Counted from the first letter of the stretch, positions 1 through 11,960 are shown. The stretch: 64,000 nt of DNA from Nepenthes gracilis (GCA_033239525.1 BSYO01000009.1:15521299-15585298); one strand, 5' to 3'. Made by a program: numbers and translations. The notes: generated by a model not told the origin, from the sequence alone.

Positions 1-1
1 T

Positions 2-362
2 AAAAAGAAAGTTAAAGCCAAATTTCATTGGACCCTTTGAAATATTGGAGAGGGTTGGAGAAGTGGCTTACCGGTTAGCCTTACCTCCGAATTTGGCCTG
101 TGTTCATGAAGTGTTTCATTTGTCAATGCTCTGAAAATATATCCATGATCTAGGCCATATAATCAATTTTGAGCATCTGACTATTGAGGGAAGCTTACGT
201 ACATTGAGGGGCTAGAGAAAATTTTAGACCGACGGGATCAGATCTTACGAACAAAGAACCATCCCTTTAGTGAAGGTCCTATGGAAGAATCACTCTATTG
301 AAGAAGCTACATGGGAACATGAGTCTGAAATTCGGAGCAAGTACCCCCAATTGTTTTCTTAA
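2..362 (+). pseudogene. Ty3/gypsy (Tekay/Del-like) polyprotein, C-terminal end
   Basis: This is the last part of a gypsy pol. The frame from base 2 reads [20 protein letters not shown] and continues through [17 protein letters not shown], the usual segment after the integrase core. It then meets a stop. After a damaged stretch, the frame near 266-362 reads VKVLWKNHSIEEATWEHESE and ends KYPQLFS-stop, the chromodomain-like tail of Tekay/Del elements. The order (integrase tail, then purine tract, then LTR starting TGTAAGG) is what that lineage shows. The rest of the element lies left of the window. Lineage naming rests on motif recognition only. Confidence 0.85.
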
Positions 363-539
363 GATAATGATATGTATATATTTATCTTGGCAAATTTTGA
401 GGACAAAATTTTATAAGTAGGAGAGAATTGTAAGGATCAGTTTTCTAGATGGCCAGTTAAGAATTTCTAACCAACCGATTGAGAAAGGTTGACCAGATTT
501 AGCATATAGTTGAACAGCTCAAATGGCATGATTTTTCAG

Positions 540-975
540 AGATGATTTTTTCGAGACGATAATCTGGAGAGAATTTCTGGATATGGTAATCCAGAGATGA
601 TTTTTCGGAGACGGTTTTCAGAGATGATAATCAGGAGACAATTTTCCATAAACAATTTTCGAAAATGGTAATCCAGAGATGATTTTTCGGAGATGATTCT
701 CCGGAGATGGTTTCCGGAGACAATAATCAGGAGACAATTTTTTGGAGATCATTTTCCAGAGATGATTTTCGAAGACAGTAATTCAAGGATGATTTTTTCG
801 AAGACAATTTTCAGAGATGGTAATCCATAGGTGATTTTTCGGAGATGGTAATCCGGAGACGAGTTTTCAGGATGGGATTTTCGAAGAAGATTTCCGGAGA
901 GAAATTTAGAGAGGATTTCCGTAGAGGAACTTAGAGAGGATTTCTGAAGAAGAATTCAAAGGGGATTCCTGGAGA
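540..975 (+). repeat. Degenerate short tandem repeat in the LTR
   Basis: The stretch is built from dozens of variants of a 14-17 base motif like GGAGATGATTTTTC, CGGAGACGGTTTTC, and then GGAGAGGAATTTAGA. Units differ in length and sequence, so this is an old or repeatedly shuffled minisatellite. It sits about 110-550 bases inside the LTR, where U3 promoter and enhancer sequence would be expected. No coding sense is visible. Confidence 0.75.
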
Positions 976-1894
976 GGAAGCTGGAATGAACGATATCTAG
1001 AATAAAAGAATTGATCATACCAAAAAAGTTGATCGGAACTAAAGTAATCTAAGAAAAATAACTAAAAATAAACAGAAACTCCTAAGGACTTAGGAAATAA
1101 GAACGAGAGAAAGTGACCAGAAAGAAGCAGGTAACTGGAGTAGACTAATGGTAGGCTTGAATCGTTGCCGATTGCGATAGTTGACCGGATTGACTTGTTG
1201 GCCAGTTTTGATTAGAGTTTGACTGGCCAAATCAGAATAGGTGGCCTACTCCCACCTATTCTGCTGACCTTCTAGAAAGAAAAATGGAGTAAGAAAAGAA
1301 ATACAAAGTACTTAACTTGCCCCCACTTATTACCACCGGCCCTAACATTTATAAATACTGAACTTGAAAATTATGATAGAAGTTGAAAAATTTGTGAGCA
1401 AAGCACGAGAAAAAGAAGAATTTCAGGCCAGATCTTGATCTAAGTAAGGGAGCTCATAGATCAGATTCCAAGCAAGTGTACCAGTGTTTTTAATTCATGT
1501 TAAGCATTATTGTTTTCATGCTCTTCTTCATTGAATTTTACGTGAAACATGTTATGATGATCATTTTTTTATATTTATGATGGATTATTATGTTCAACAC
1601 ATAAATGATGTTTTGCATATGCGATTTTGTTTCATGATTTATACTCAAATGATGTTAGAATCTCTTCTATTTATTAAAACCGGTTTAAGATAAAAAGATT
1701 GGCAAGTTAAAGTCATGTGCATGGAAAGGTTATCTGCATGTTTAGTTTTGACTAGAAATTATCAGATAATTAAAGAGCTTGCATATTGCATGTTGCTACT
1801 AAATATGAACGTAAGCATGCCTTTAAAGATCTCCAGACTTTTGCTCATTAAGACCTTCGGACTTTTGGAAGCTCAGAATTTGAAGAAAAAAAAC

Positions 1895-2040
1895 TTTTGA
1901 TGGCCGAGTAGCTGCATGCCTAAAATATAGTCGTTTTTTATTATGATGTCCAAGTAATTATAGGCCTAAAATGTAGCCGTTTCTGAACTATAATGGTTGA
2001 GTAGTTGCAAGCCTAAAATGTAGTCGATTTTTGAAAGCTG
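1895..2040 (+). repeat. 47-bp tandem repeat, about three units
   Basis: Units start near 1902, 1948 and 1995, spaced 46-47 bases. Each contains a version of GGCCGAGTAGTTGCA followed by CCTAAAATGTAGCCG. The same unit occurs on the opposite strand at about 51975-52335, which ties the two LTRs to one family. Confidence 0.7.
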
Positions 2041-2759
2041 AAAAGTTGAATTTCGGACGTAAGTTTTGATTTGGAAGTTTGTTTTTATGAAAGAACCTCC
2101 AACCCATTTATGTTTCTGTATGCATGATACTCTCACCTGGTTTTATTGATTTCATTTTCAAGCTATAACTATACATGTTTTTGCTTAATGGTATATTGCT
2201 GAGCAATTACTCACTTTTTACTGTTTTTTGACCTTCAGAGGAGTAAGAATTTATGATAGACAAAAAGGAATAGAGTTGGGTGCACTAGCTAGGCTGGATG
2301 ATTGTGCTAGATTCATATAGCAAATATTTTTAACTGATTTGATGTATTTTGGAATATTCTGGAAATTTTTGTATGATGATCTTGCTATGTAAATAAAAAG
2401 ATATTTAGATGCTTCTGTAAAATTTTATGGTTTGTAAAATTTGGTCTCTTTTGACATCTCACTTGTCTTCTATTCCGCGTTATAGCCAACCAACCTAATT
2501 TTTTGGCCAGTCGAGATAGGGTTGACCAAGAACCTCGGCCGGCCAACTTGAGGGCCAACTTAAGAAGTTTGGCCACTAATCCTAAGCGTGAATAAAAAAA
2601 AAGAAAAGAAAAGGAGAAAAAAATAATAAAAGTATGAAATTTTAAGTTCCCTATATATATATATGCCATTGTAGAAAGTGTATGGCCCCGGATATTATGC
2701 ATGTATGTATGATCATTGATGGTGGTCATCGGAGACTATGACCCATTCCGTCACACACC

Positions 2760-3653
2760 GGGCCTAAGAAGTTGAGCTCCCATTGTAAGACCGGTCATCG
2801 TGGTCAACGTGAGATGTGACTATGAACTCAGCAGCTCTCAGACTTCATGACAGATCATGCGGTCTCCTTCTTAATCGTCCAATAGACGCTTAGTCTGCAG
2901 ATATTGAGGCACACATCGCCTAGTGCATAAGCAACTTCTTCTAGTATGAAACGCTGCATGCAAGGAACCGAGGACTTTGCCGTCCTTGAGTGTATTCTTG
3001 CCTACTATCAATACTACGCCGAATGTTCACTCTTTTAGGAGCCCGGGCGAGGCGCAAAGTGATCTAGGTAAGTACTAGATCGAAACTTCGAGCATAGGGC
3101 TCCAAACTGGGGCTCCCTGATCATGTGAAGATGCGGTAACAACCGGATCTCTCTCACAAATAGTGACCTTTTTAGATTGGTAGAGAACTTGTAGGCACCG
3201 CACAAAGTCTCTTCCTAGGCAGGTGGCCTCTTATCATCATAGGAGCGGTGTAGATCATATCGATCTAGGCTTTTGTCCCACATCTCATGACTCGATTGAC
3301 TCTTCATCCGTGCTGGGCCCTATCACTCGAACCCTAAGGTCATCAGGCTATTAGGTCTTCTGAGGAAGCTATCTTTCTCTTTGATCCCTCTTAGGCATTG
3401 AGGTCTAGGAGTTGAGGGGTAGAGCCCCCAACGTTGCACCTTCTGGTGGGTATTAACGGTCTGGGGCCACTAAGGACATGGCTCAACTTTGGGTGGCGAG
3501 CGTTAGCACCTCAGGGGCTAGGCATTTGTCCTCATGACTACTCGCAAATGTATCATGGCCACAAGAAATGACGTATATGGCGGGTGCGCTGGCTTGTGCC
3601 CTAGTGTTGGCCATATCTACTCTCGCAAAAATAGTAGTTAGACTTTTTAGTCA
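2760..3653 (-). pseudogene. Leader/gag region of a minus-strand Tat-like gypsy element (decayed)
   Basis: This stretch is less AT-rich than its surroundings and has no long frame. It is assigned by position: a primer-site-like sequence and an LTR lie immediately to its right in minus orientation, so on the minus strand this is the sequence just downstream of the 5' LTR, where leader and gag should be. I could not align a gag core motif with confidence. It could equally hold other inserted sequence. Confidence 0.35.
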
Positions 3654-3672
3654 TTTTTACAGACGGTACCAA
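3654..3672 (-). other. Primer-binding-site-like sequence (tRNA-Arg type)
   Basis: Read on the minus strand this is TTGGTACCGTCTGTAAAAA, close to the TTGGCGCCGTCTGTGGGAA primer site typical of plant Tat/Ogre gypsy elements. Most differences are C-to-T or G-to-A, as expected from methylated cytosine decay. It abuts a TGATATATCC at 3673, read as the end of the minus-strand LTR. Confidence 0.65.
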
Positions 3673-4900
3673 TGATATATCCCTAAATATGATTTATTGA
3701 ACAAATCAGGGAGCCACTTGGTCTTCTCGGTAGGACGAGTTGAAGTGGGTCCAATTTTTATTGCTTCAAATCTAAATCTTACACACCATAACTAACAAGC
3801 AATAAGTAAGAAGATGGCGGGACTCATTCCTCGGTATGTTCTCTAATACACAAGTTAGAAATCTTTCTTAAACAAATAAAAAAATAAAATGATGAATGAA
3901 TAATGCATGGATGTATGTCTCAGGGGATTGAGTGTTGACAAAGGGCCGAGCTCCAATAAGTGTGCTCAGTTGGGGAGTGACTTGGAGATGAATGACTGAA
4001 CTCCGATGAGTGTACTTAGATGGGAAGCAGCTTGGAGATAGAAGATTGAACTCCAATTAGTGTGCTCAGTTGGAAAGTAGCTTAGAGATGGATAACTAAG
4101 TTTTGCTATTTGTGCTCGGCTGGGGAGAGACTTGGTAATAGAGGTCTGACTTTCGATGAGTGCGCTCGGCTGAGGAGTGATTTGGAGATGGAGGACTGAG
4201 CTCCGATATGTGCGTTCGACTAGGGATCGGCTTAGAGATGGAAGATTGAGCTCCAATGAGTGCGAATGGCTATGGAGTAACTTGGCAATAGAGGACTGAG
4301 CTCCGCATTCTGCACTTGGTTGGGGAGTGGCTTAGAGATAGAGGATTGGACTTTGATGAGTGTACTTGATTAGGGAGTGGCTTGGAGATGGATGACTAAA
4401 CTTTGTTATGTGCGTTCATTAGGGAAGCAGTTTGAGGATGGAGGATTGAGTTCTAATGAGTACACTCGGTTGGGGAGTGACTTGGTGATAGAAGACTAAG
4501 CTCCGCTATGTGCATTCGGCTAAGGAGCGGTTTGAAGATTAAGGATTGAGCTTCGATAAGTGCGCTTGATCGAAGAGGAGGATTGAACCCTTCTATGTGC
4601 ACTCGCTTGGAAAACATCTTAGAGATGGAAGATTGAGTTCCAATAAGTACACTCGATTGGGGAGCGACTTGAAGATGGAAGACTCCTGAGTGGACAACTT
4701 AGAGGAAGGGGTTCCTTCATCTCAAACCCCTGAGGGCTTAAGGTTATCCTTTGCGGGCTAGGTCAGGTTGCCTTCGTTTCCTCTGGAGGTCCCCTTTGGT
4801 CGTAAGGATGCTGCAGAGCTTCACCCAGGGGCCCCCTCTCTAGGCTCTTTCTTCCCCCCTTTTGAGATGGAAACATGATATCTTTTTTTGTTTTTTACAA
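3673..4900 (-). mobile_element. Minus-strand Tat-like LTR carrying a 50-bp minisatellite
   Basis: The left edge is fixed by the adjacent primer-site complement at 3654-3672. The right edge is uncertain: pyrimidine-rich sequence continues to about 4870 and LTR-like sequence may run further. Most of the body is the 50-bp array at 3948-4690. No second copy of this LTR is visible in the window. Confidence 0.5.
3948..4690 (+). repeat. 50-bp tandem repeat, about 15 units
   Basis: Units begin at 3948, 3998, 4048, 4098, 4148, 4198, 4248, 4298, 4348, 4398, 4448, 4498 and 4548, an exact 50-base step, then about 4585 (a 37-base unit) and 4635. A typical unit opens GAGCTCCGATGAGTGCGCTC and goes on GGTTGGGGAGTGACTTGGAG. 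Some neighbours alternate between GATGAGTG and GCTATGTG variants, hinting at a 100-base higher-order unit in parts of the array. Frames across it are open only because the repeat lacks stops in some phases; I do not call them genes. Confidence 0.9.
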
Positions 4901-4989
4901 AGAGTGTATTCGCTAGTTGTTCATAAGTGTGTTGATTAAGCTGCAATCTCTAACCCTCTGAGGGAGATCATTCCCTATTTCCCTATCAG

Positions 4990-7955
4990 GCTACACCTTT
5001 TCAAATGGTCAGGGCGTGATAAATTTGCAAACTCGTGGGCTTATTTGCTGAATTGGGATTGCTGATGGGGTATTCCTGGGTTGCATTTGTTGGTCTGTCA
5101 AAAGGGGTGACCTTCGTGGCTTGTATTCTATTGGGTGGATTTGGGCAACATTGTTGAGGCTTGGGCCATGAAGGCCTTTTGTGGGGCTGCTAACTTTGGG
5201 GTAGTCTTCCTTGCATATCAAATTATGGACCGGCTCATAAACTACCAGACCCATCACTTACCATGTTGTAGGATACTTAAATCAAAATTCAAGATTTGTG
5301 GTTCAATTTTCGGGGTATAACGATCAAGATTAATGGTTTAAGGTTCAGGCGTTTAGGGGTACAAGGTTCACAAGTCAAGGTTCAGTGGTTGAAGTGTACA
5401 TGGGTTCAGGTTGGTTCAGGGTTTAGGGTCCCTGTGTTAAGGATTAGGGGTTCAATGTTTCGGATTAATTTGTTATAATTTTATAAATCTAACCATCTTA
5501 AATACTTACCAAATAGGCGTCCACTATAACACTATTTATCGGTTTTTTTATGCACACGTTAAAGTATTAGCAAGGTAATGTATATTTATTTGATTAATTG
5601 ATTGGACACTGATAGTAGAAAATGAACGAATAATCAAGCGTGGTCATGTTTGGTTGGAACAAAATTAAGAAGATTTTTTTTTTTTAAGGAGAATATTTTT
5701 ATGAGAAAAATAAATGCCTTTCTTTTATTTTTTTTATTGGTAAGAAAATTACTGCACTCTGCTTTGGAAAATCGAATCATTTCTTTTGTCATGAAAGGTC
5801 AATATCGTATTGCACAAGTTACTCTTATTTAATCCTTTCTGCGAATTTGTTTGTTCAATTAGTTCCAATAAAATTAAATCATTTGAGATAACGAAGGCAT
5901 TTAATCGAGGTAGAATAAGAGTAGGTCATTCGTCAAAGCTTATCATAACCAAGCTTTGTTTGTATGCTTGACATTTTAATAAATAAATAAGTAGGCATAG
6001 TTATCCATGCCAGTAAAATATAAAAGAATAATATTTAAAAAATATTCTTTGGATATTTTATATCATATAATATTTCATTTATATATATTAATAAATTCAC
6101 ACAATAATAAACAGATTGATATAATTTTTTGACAAATAAGTTGTTTGAAATCATAAGGAAAGGATGGATGGCTTATAATATTAATTACGTGAAAAATAAA
6201 GTAGAAGTTTTTTTTAGGGTTTGAGTAAGTCTAAAAGACAATAAAGCTAGAGGAGAATAGGGCATAATTTCCTAGACCTAAGTTTTTATAGCTAATTAGG
6301 TGGAGGCATGACTTGCCAGTTTCGTATAAGAGTAGCATACTTTATATGCGATTACATGTATCTTCCTTCATAATTATTTAGGTACACATTTAATATGGTT
6401 ATGACGTGACCTAAAATGTTGTTATAAAAGGTAAAAATATTAGCATATTCATTAGATGAACTTAATTAAAGATCTCTTTCTAATCTATCAATTAAATAAA
6501 ATAATGTTTGATTAGGATTCTTATGATTTTGGACATCTAACATTAAGAGGTCTTCAAGGACAATAGAATTTTACAAGTTTATATAGTTAACAATGCAAAC
6601 AATATATAAACGATACATCAACTCCGATGCATGTAAAGATGACCTAGGGCATTATTATTTGTTTTTTTTATAAGTGATTGTTGTATTTAAAAATAATTGA
6701 TACAAATAAAGAGATCACTGGCAATTATATATTTAAAAAATTATTTTAAAAATTAAGTTAAAATAAAAATATAAAAATACAGAAAAGCATTGATGCCCAA
6801 AAATGACATGAGGAGAAACAAGTCCTCACATAAAGCTGTTCATATACATCAGTGATTGAAGATTTTAAGTGTCAACTTTATTCTTGTCCTTAGGTATGAA
6901 TTTCGACCATAAGGCATTCCACATAAAGAGTTATTCTATGATCAATATATTGGACGACTATGCCGTCAAAGATGTGGTTATTTCTACCCATCTAAATAAA
7001 ATAAATAATAGTTGCCAGTGTAATTTTTACCACTTTTTGCCTGAGCGTGGTCTGATTTTTAAAAAAAATAGACATTCATCTAAAAGCTCTCTCCCAATCG
7101 TCAAACGGCTAGCAATTCCGATTTTTACTACAAATCAAAGAATGAATCTACTTGGTAGCTAGAGACTAAAAAACAGGTATGAGATGGTTTCAGAATGCCT
7201 CTCACAAATTATGCAGATAACATATAAATTGATGAAAATTTGGCAATCTATGGTGCTACGCCGACGCCAAATGTCAAGTCAAAGAATGGGTGCGTGGTTG
7301 GGAATAAAGTCAATATCCCAAACTAAGCCACAAAGTCAACCCCAGTGTCTAAAATGATGCAATTATAAACGGTGGAGAGAAGCAGTCACATTGGATGTTA
7401 ATAATAAAGCCAAAATTTTTGCTACGTTTATATCATAGATTGAACCTAGTATGACATGCGACTTATATGTCTTGATTCAACACACTACATGGCTCATGCT
7501 GTGCTAGACTTATTTGGTGTATTGAGTTCTATCTTTTTAGGCAGTTGATTTTTATCTTTTTATAACTCAACTTCTTTTACCTATTTAATGTCTTAAAGTA
7601 TTATTCTTGAAAAGATGATGTTTTATTACTGAGAATAATATTATTTATTTCTTTCATGTAAGAAAAAATAAATTATAAAGTATTTCTAACACAAAGATTA
7701 ATAAACGCATCTTGTATTGAATGATTCGCCATTCAAATTAAAAAATTATTATTTATATAAAAATAGTAAAATTATTATTTAAAAATTATAAAAGTAGCGG
7801 TGGGTACTTAAACATTTTTAAAAATAATATTCTTTTTGTAATTTCTAATCTTCAGAAATCTAACAAATTGGAACACAAATATAAGATAAATTTTTATATA
7901 ATAATCATTCATTCTTAGTTAAAGAAATATTAGATTTTTAGTGTATTAATTTAGA
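4990..7955. other. No recognisable gene; AT-rich spacer with one G/T-rich patch
   Basis: Only short chance frames (60-97 codons) occur. From about 5310 to 5470 there is a run of degenerate GGTTCAGG / GTTTAGGG-like words, including one TTTAGGG. A plus-strand frame near 5135-5250 (VEAWAMKAFCGA) faintly recalls the RNase H domain of plant LINE elements, but the match is too short to call. The remainder is AT-rich with poly-A and poly-T runs. Confidence 0.5.
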
Positions 7956-7959
7956 AATT

Positions 7960-8720
7960 AATATTTCCTTACCACAATTGAGACATCTTTGGTAAGTTTT
8001 TACCATTCTTTTTCGAACGCCGTATAAAAACCTTCTTCGTCAAATTTTTCGGTTGAAATCACATTCAACTACAAATCTAGCGCATATTGCATGCCATTCA
8101 ACACGAATTTCGTCTCGTTACTTGTCCGCAAAGTAATATATCTGATGCCAATAACCCTTGATGGACCATCATTACCTATCTTTTATACCCCGTAGTCTCC
8201 AAACATATAGTTAGTGAAGAGGGACTTTCTCGATATCACATGATATGAGAAACTAATATCCATCACCCAATTCGTCTCCTAGCTCGAAAGACTGCATGTC
8301 TCCATTGTGTGGACAACTAGAAAGTCTTCGTAAAAAGTAATAGAGGCCTAATCATTGTTATCATAATCCCTTTCTTTCTTGACACTCGCATCTGCCCTCC
8401 TTCTCCTACTTCCTGTTGAGGCAATCCCACTTCATGTGGCTTCTCTTATGACAATAGAAGCATTCTATGTCTTGAAATTTGAACTGACTGTTACTTCTCT
8501 CTTATTTGCAACCTCATTCCCTCAATCCCCCTTGTCCCAGGCCACTAGTGAATACCATGAGTCTTAACTGCTCTGAAACCTCAACGCTTTCCTTACGTAT
8601 TGACTCATTTATAAATAAGGAAGTAATGACATCATCCATATTGTGCGTGTCTTTTTTGAATATTAGTGTCATGACAATATAAGAATGATTTTAGAATTAA
8701 GAGTAAAACATGTCTGACAC
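7960..8720 (-). pseudogene. Ty1/copia gag-protease remnant, minus strand
   Basis: On the minus strand the segment near 8470-8410 encodes a CCHC zinc knuckle, CFYCHKRSHMKWDC, of nucleocapsid type. Upstream of it (8700-8560) lies a gag-like ESIRKESVEVSEQLR. Downstream (8280-7980) it reads WIDISFSYHV, then GNDGPSRVIGIRYITL, then LNGMQYALDL, matching the copia protease and the region after it. The protease aspartate and its DSG context are changed (about WIDIS), and stops interrupt the frame. No RT or integrase follows on this strand, so this is an isolated fragment. Confidence 0.8.
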
Positions 8721-9030
8721 ATTTTATAATGCAAACCATACTTGAGCGCACCTTGGGCGCGGGCGCCACTAGAATCAACACTTCTTGAGCATGCCCCTTT
8801 TAAAACATGTACTTCAGGTGCCCCTAGGGCGCAATGCTCGTGGATTTGGCACCTTGGTGCCCCTCAAGCGTGGGCTCCCCAGGCACTTGCCGCGTACACG
8901 AATACTATAATCTTTACACGAACCTTGTCTGATCCTCCAATAACTATCCATTTATTTTTGGAACCTACAATGGAGTAACCAAAATCTAATAATTTATAGT
9001 TATGAATTTAATTCAAACTGATATGTATAT
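8720..9030. other. GC-richer stretch between two copia fragments
   Basis: No gene is seen. From 8742 to 8900 there are repeated words such as GGGCGC, GGTGCCCCT and TTGAGCATGC, which make an open plus-strand frame of 78 codons with no protein-like features. The composition resembles the GC-rich word repeats seen in other LTRs of this window (for example near 55000), so it may be LTR sequence. Confidence 0.4.
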
Positions 9031-9320
9031 GTCTTAACTTATGTGTGGAGCTTGCAAATAAGATAATATACTCAAATATAATTTATATTGGACTTCAAGT
9101 CAATTTTTTATAAGTCTTATACCCATTAGTATGCCATCCACTAGGATACTCGATACTGAACAAGACTTGATTTTATCAGAGAGCATTTCCAAGAGATTCA
9201 TGATCAACCCTTGAATTAAGTGGCGCAAGCCTAAGTGATGCACATGAGTGTTCTATATATAAAGGTCAAGTTGGGAGGGCGCTTGTACACTATTTGTCTT
9301 AAAAAGTCACATCGACAGGA
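9030..9320 (+). mobile_element. 5' LTR remnant of a plus-strand copia element
   Basis: The segment 9090-9220 aligns by eye with 11720-11830. Shared blocks include TAAGTCTTATACCC / TGAGTCTTACACCA, ATGCCATCCACTAGG / ATGTCATCCAATGG, and GATTTTATCAGAGAGCATTT / GGCTCGATCAGAAAAAATTT. A TATA-like TATATATAAAGG is near 9255. The two copies flank copia pol sequence in the same direction, which is why I read them as an LTR pair. Ends are not sharp. Confidence 0.6.
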
Positions 9321-9397
9321 TGACTAAAACGCTAACTAAGAGATTCTATTACGTAGTTTCGGATGTAAAATTTTTTGGTTTGTTTTAGGGGAAAGCC

Positions 9398-11370
9398 TTG
9401 AATACAATTGTTCATGTAATCAATCTCTCACCTAATAGTCCTCTAAATAACAATGTGCCAAACAATATATGGTTTAGAAAGTTGGTATTGTATGACCACT
9501 TGTGCATATTTGAATGCAAGTCCTTCATCCACCTTCTAAAGGACGAGAGGTTGAAGTTTAAAATAAAGACAAGACAATACGTCTTTCTCAATTATGAAAA
9601 AGCTGAATTTGGCTATTAGTTTTATGATTTAACAAAAAAAAAATTTGTGACGTCAAGAGATGTGATTTTTCATGAAAAATAAGACAATCGAGGATATCAG
9701 TAAAGTGGAGAAGGTCATTTCTAATAAAGATAACAACCAACTTGGTGATATGAATCCTATGCCATTAATGTTGATGTCAATTCAAGTTGAAAATGATGTT
9801 CAGATGATTTTAAAAACAATGGAGACTATGAAATTCCAACATTTGATGAGGCCAATGATGATAAGACCCATGATGTTGCATATCATGAAATGCTCGAATC
9901 TACACTAATCATTTCATTTCAACGATCCATAAGAGATTGACATCCATTCTCTCGCCTATTGGTTAATGAGTATGTGTTACTCATCAATGATAGAAAGCCG
10001 AAATGCCTAAATGAGGTTGTGGATGACGAACACAAGTGAAGTGGTTGGAATCATACAATATGAGATAAAGTTATTGCTGGAAAATCGCTCTTTTGAACTG
10101 ACCAAATTGACTAAGGGCAAGCAAGTTTTAAAAAACAAGGGATTTTCACTTGAAATATGATAAGAAAAACTCACAACTAATATACTAGGCAAAATTGATT
10201 ATAAAAAGGTTCAGCCAACAAAAGAGCATCAATTTTAAGAAAATTTTTACTCCTGTTGTTAAAATGTCTTCCATTGAGGTCGCTCTTGGTTTAATCACAA
10301 CCCTTGATCTTGAAATTGAACAACAAGGTATGCAGATATATTTTCATCATGATGATCTTGAGAAAAAAATCTACATTGAGTAACTAGAGAAACTTCGAAT
10401 TAAGAGAAATTTGCATTTAGTATGTCATTTGAAAATGCACTTTTACTAGCTAAAATAAACCCTTAGACAATAGTATAAGATGTTTGAGTCAATAACGGCA
10501 AGTTTAGGCTACCAAAAGACTAATTCGAACTATGTTGTCTTATTTAATTTTTTAAAAAATGGATTTCATTTTTCTCATTTTCTATATGGATAATATACTC
10601 ATTATAGGACCAAATGCCCCCTAGATTTTGAAGAAATAGCTTTAGAAAATCCGTTACTAAAAAATATTTAGGGGTAGTAAAGCAAATTCTTAATATAAGA
10701 CTATATCACCATTGGACAGCAAAAAAAAATTGGATGTCCCAACAAAATTAAATTAAAAAAGTGTTTCAATGATTCAACATAAAAAAGTTAAAATCGGTAA
10801 GTACTCTACTTGTCAATCACTTCCAACTGAATACTCAATAATGTCCTTCTAAGGATGATAAGAAGGTCAACATGAGATACACTCCATACTCTTCAACCAT
10901 TGACAGTTTGATGTATGCAATAGTATAAACGAGATCAGATATAACTTATACTATGAAAACAATTAGCTGATTTCTTTTCAATCATGAAAAATAATATTGG
11001 TCTGTAGTAAAATAGATAATGAGATATCTTCAGGAAACTTCTACAATGTGTCTTTACTAAGAAAATGGCAAGTCACTTTTAATTGGGTATTATAATGCTA
11101 ATATGGTGGGTGACATTAACTCTCAGAAGCTAACATTAAGTTACATGATTATATTTGCGAGAGGAGCTGTATCTTAGCAATCAATACCTCAAAAATTTAT
11201 TGCTCTCTTTACCATCAAAAATGAATACAATGTTGTGACAAAAGCGAGTAGGAAAATCTTAGATTTTTGCTATTTTGGAAACTCAACTTCAATTAAAAGC
11301 AGTATTAGGTGCTTTGTGTTATTCAAAGTATCATTTACCTTTGTAGAAATTTACCATTTCATTATAAATT
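9398..11370 (+). pseudogene. Ty1/copia integrase end, RT and RNase H (5' half deleted)
   Basis: It starts in the C-terminal part of the copia integrase: VINLSPNSPLNNNVPNNIW, then KDERLKFKIKTRQYVFLNY, then a YDL..KKFVTSRDVIFHEK-like ending. A short linker follows (9672-9908). RT begins near 9970 with NEVVDDEHK and FELTKLTKGKQ, continues FSQQKSINFKKIFTPVVKMS and ALGLITTLDLEIEQQ at 10195-10383, and reaches the catalytic loop near 10585. There YVDD is replaced by YMDN. RNase H follows (SLMYAIV, TRSDITYTM, then IGYYNANMVGDINSQKLTLS) to about 11260. Stops and frameshifts are frequent. Gag, protease and most of integrase are missing, so the 5' half was deleted. Confidence 0.88.
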
Positions 11371-11659
11371 AAAGATCTTATACTTGACTTGATATCCATG
11401 ATCCTAATCTACGGGATATATCAATGTAAAAATAAGATAAACCAACCATAGAAATCCATCAGATTCATTGTAGATCCAATCCAGGAACTGAAACATTTGA
11501 GTTTTTTTAATCTCAGATTTTGTGTTAATATGTTATTTCATTGTGTAGAAAATATTATTAATTTAGAGTTATTAATACTCAATAAAGTCAACCGTGAAAC
11601 AAATGGGTCAAGCATGATAGTAAAGGTATTATAAATGGAAAAACATAAAACTTGCCAAA

Positions 11660-11960
11660 TGATTGCTAAATGATGATGGCCCCCACAATGTCATAAGAGG
11701 AAGTCTATTGGAATTTATATTATTCTCTTATGAGTCTTACACCAATTTATATGTCATCCAATGGTATACCCAATACTGCACTAGATTTGGCTCGATCAGA
11801 AAAAATTTTCAAGTGACACATAATAGGCACCTAAATTTAGTATATGTACCCTTTGACCAAAATAGTAGTGCTTGGTCTAACCTTGAGTGGCGTATATGTA
11901 TGCTTTGTCTAAAAATGTCCCACTTTATGTGTGGCTGAGGAAGTTCATGTCCCGTTTGTC
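11660..11960 (+). mobile_element. 3' LTR remnant of the plus-strand copia element
   Basis: This is the partner of the 9030-9320 repeat and lies after the RNase H remnant. It begins about TGATGGCCCCCACAATG and contains TTGGAATTTATATTATTCTC and TGTCATCCAATGGTATACCC, blocks common in plant copia LTRs. No clear target duplication was found. The 91-codon open frame here is an LTR artefact. Confidence 0.6.

Larger units (their letters stand above)
429..2755 (+). mobile_element. 3' LTR of the left Tekay-like gypsy element
   Basis: The LTR begins TGTAAGGATCAG directly after a purine-rich tract (AAGTAGGAGAGAAT, about 415-428) and just after the pol stop, so the left boundary is good. The start resembles the LTR start at 41270 (TGTAAGGTTTG). 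The right boundary is a guess: I used a CCGTCACACA near 2750, and no matching 5' LTR is in the window. Inside are a degenerate GA-rich tandem repeat (540-975) and about three 47-bp units (1895-2035) that recur inverted near 52000. Confidence 0.6.

Noticed and set aside
3868..4256. Overlapping minus-strand frames with repeated peptide words
   Set aside because: Generated by the 50-bp minisatellite. A 50-base step changes frame every unit, so a coherent repeat protein is not expected.
5009..5320. Opposed short frames, one faintly like a LINE RNase H (VEAWAMKAFCGA)
   Set aside because: Too short and lacking catalytic residues; no endonuclease or RT sequence nearby.
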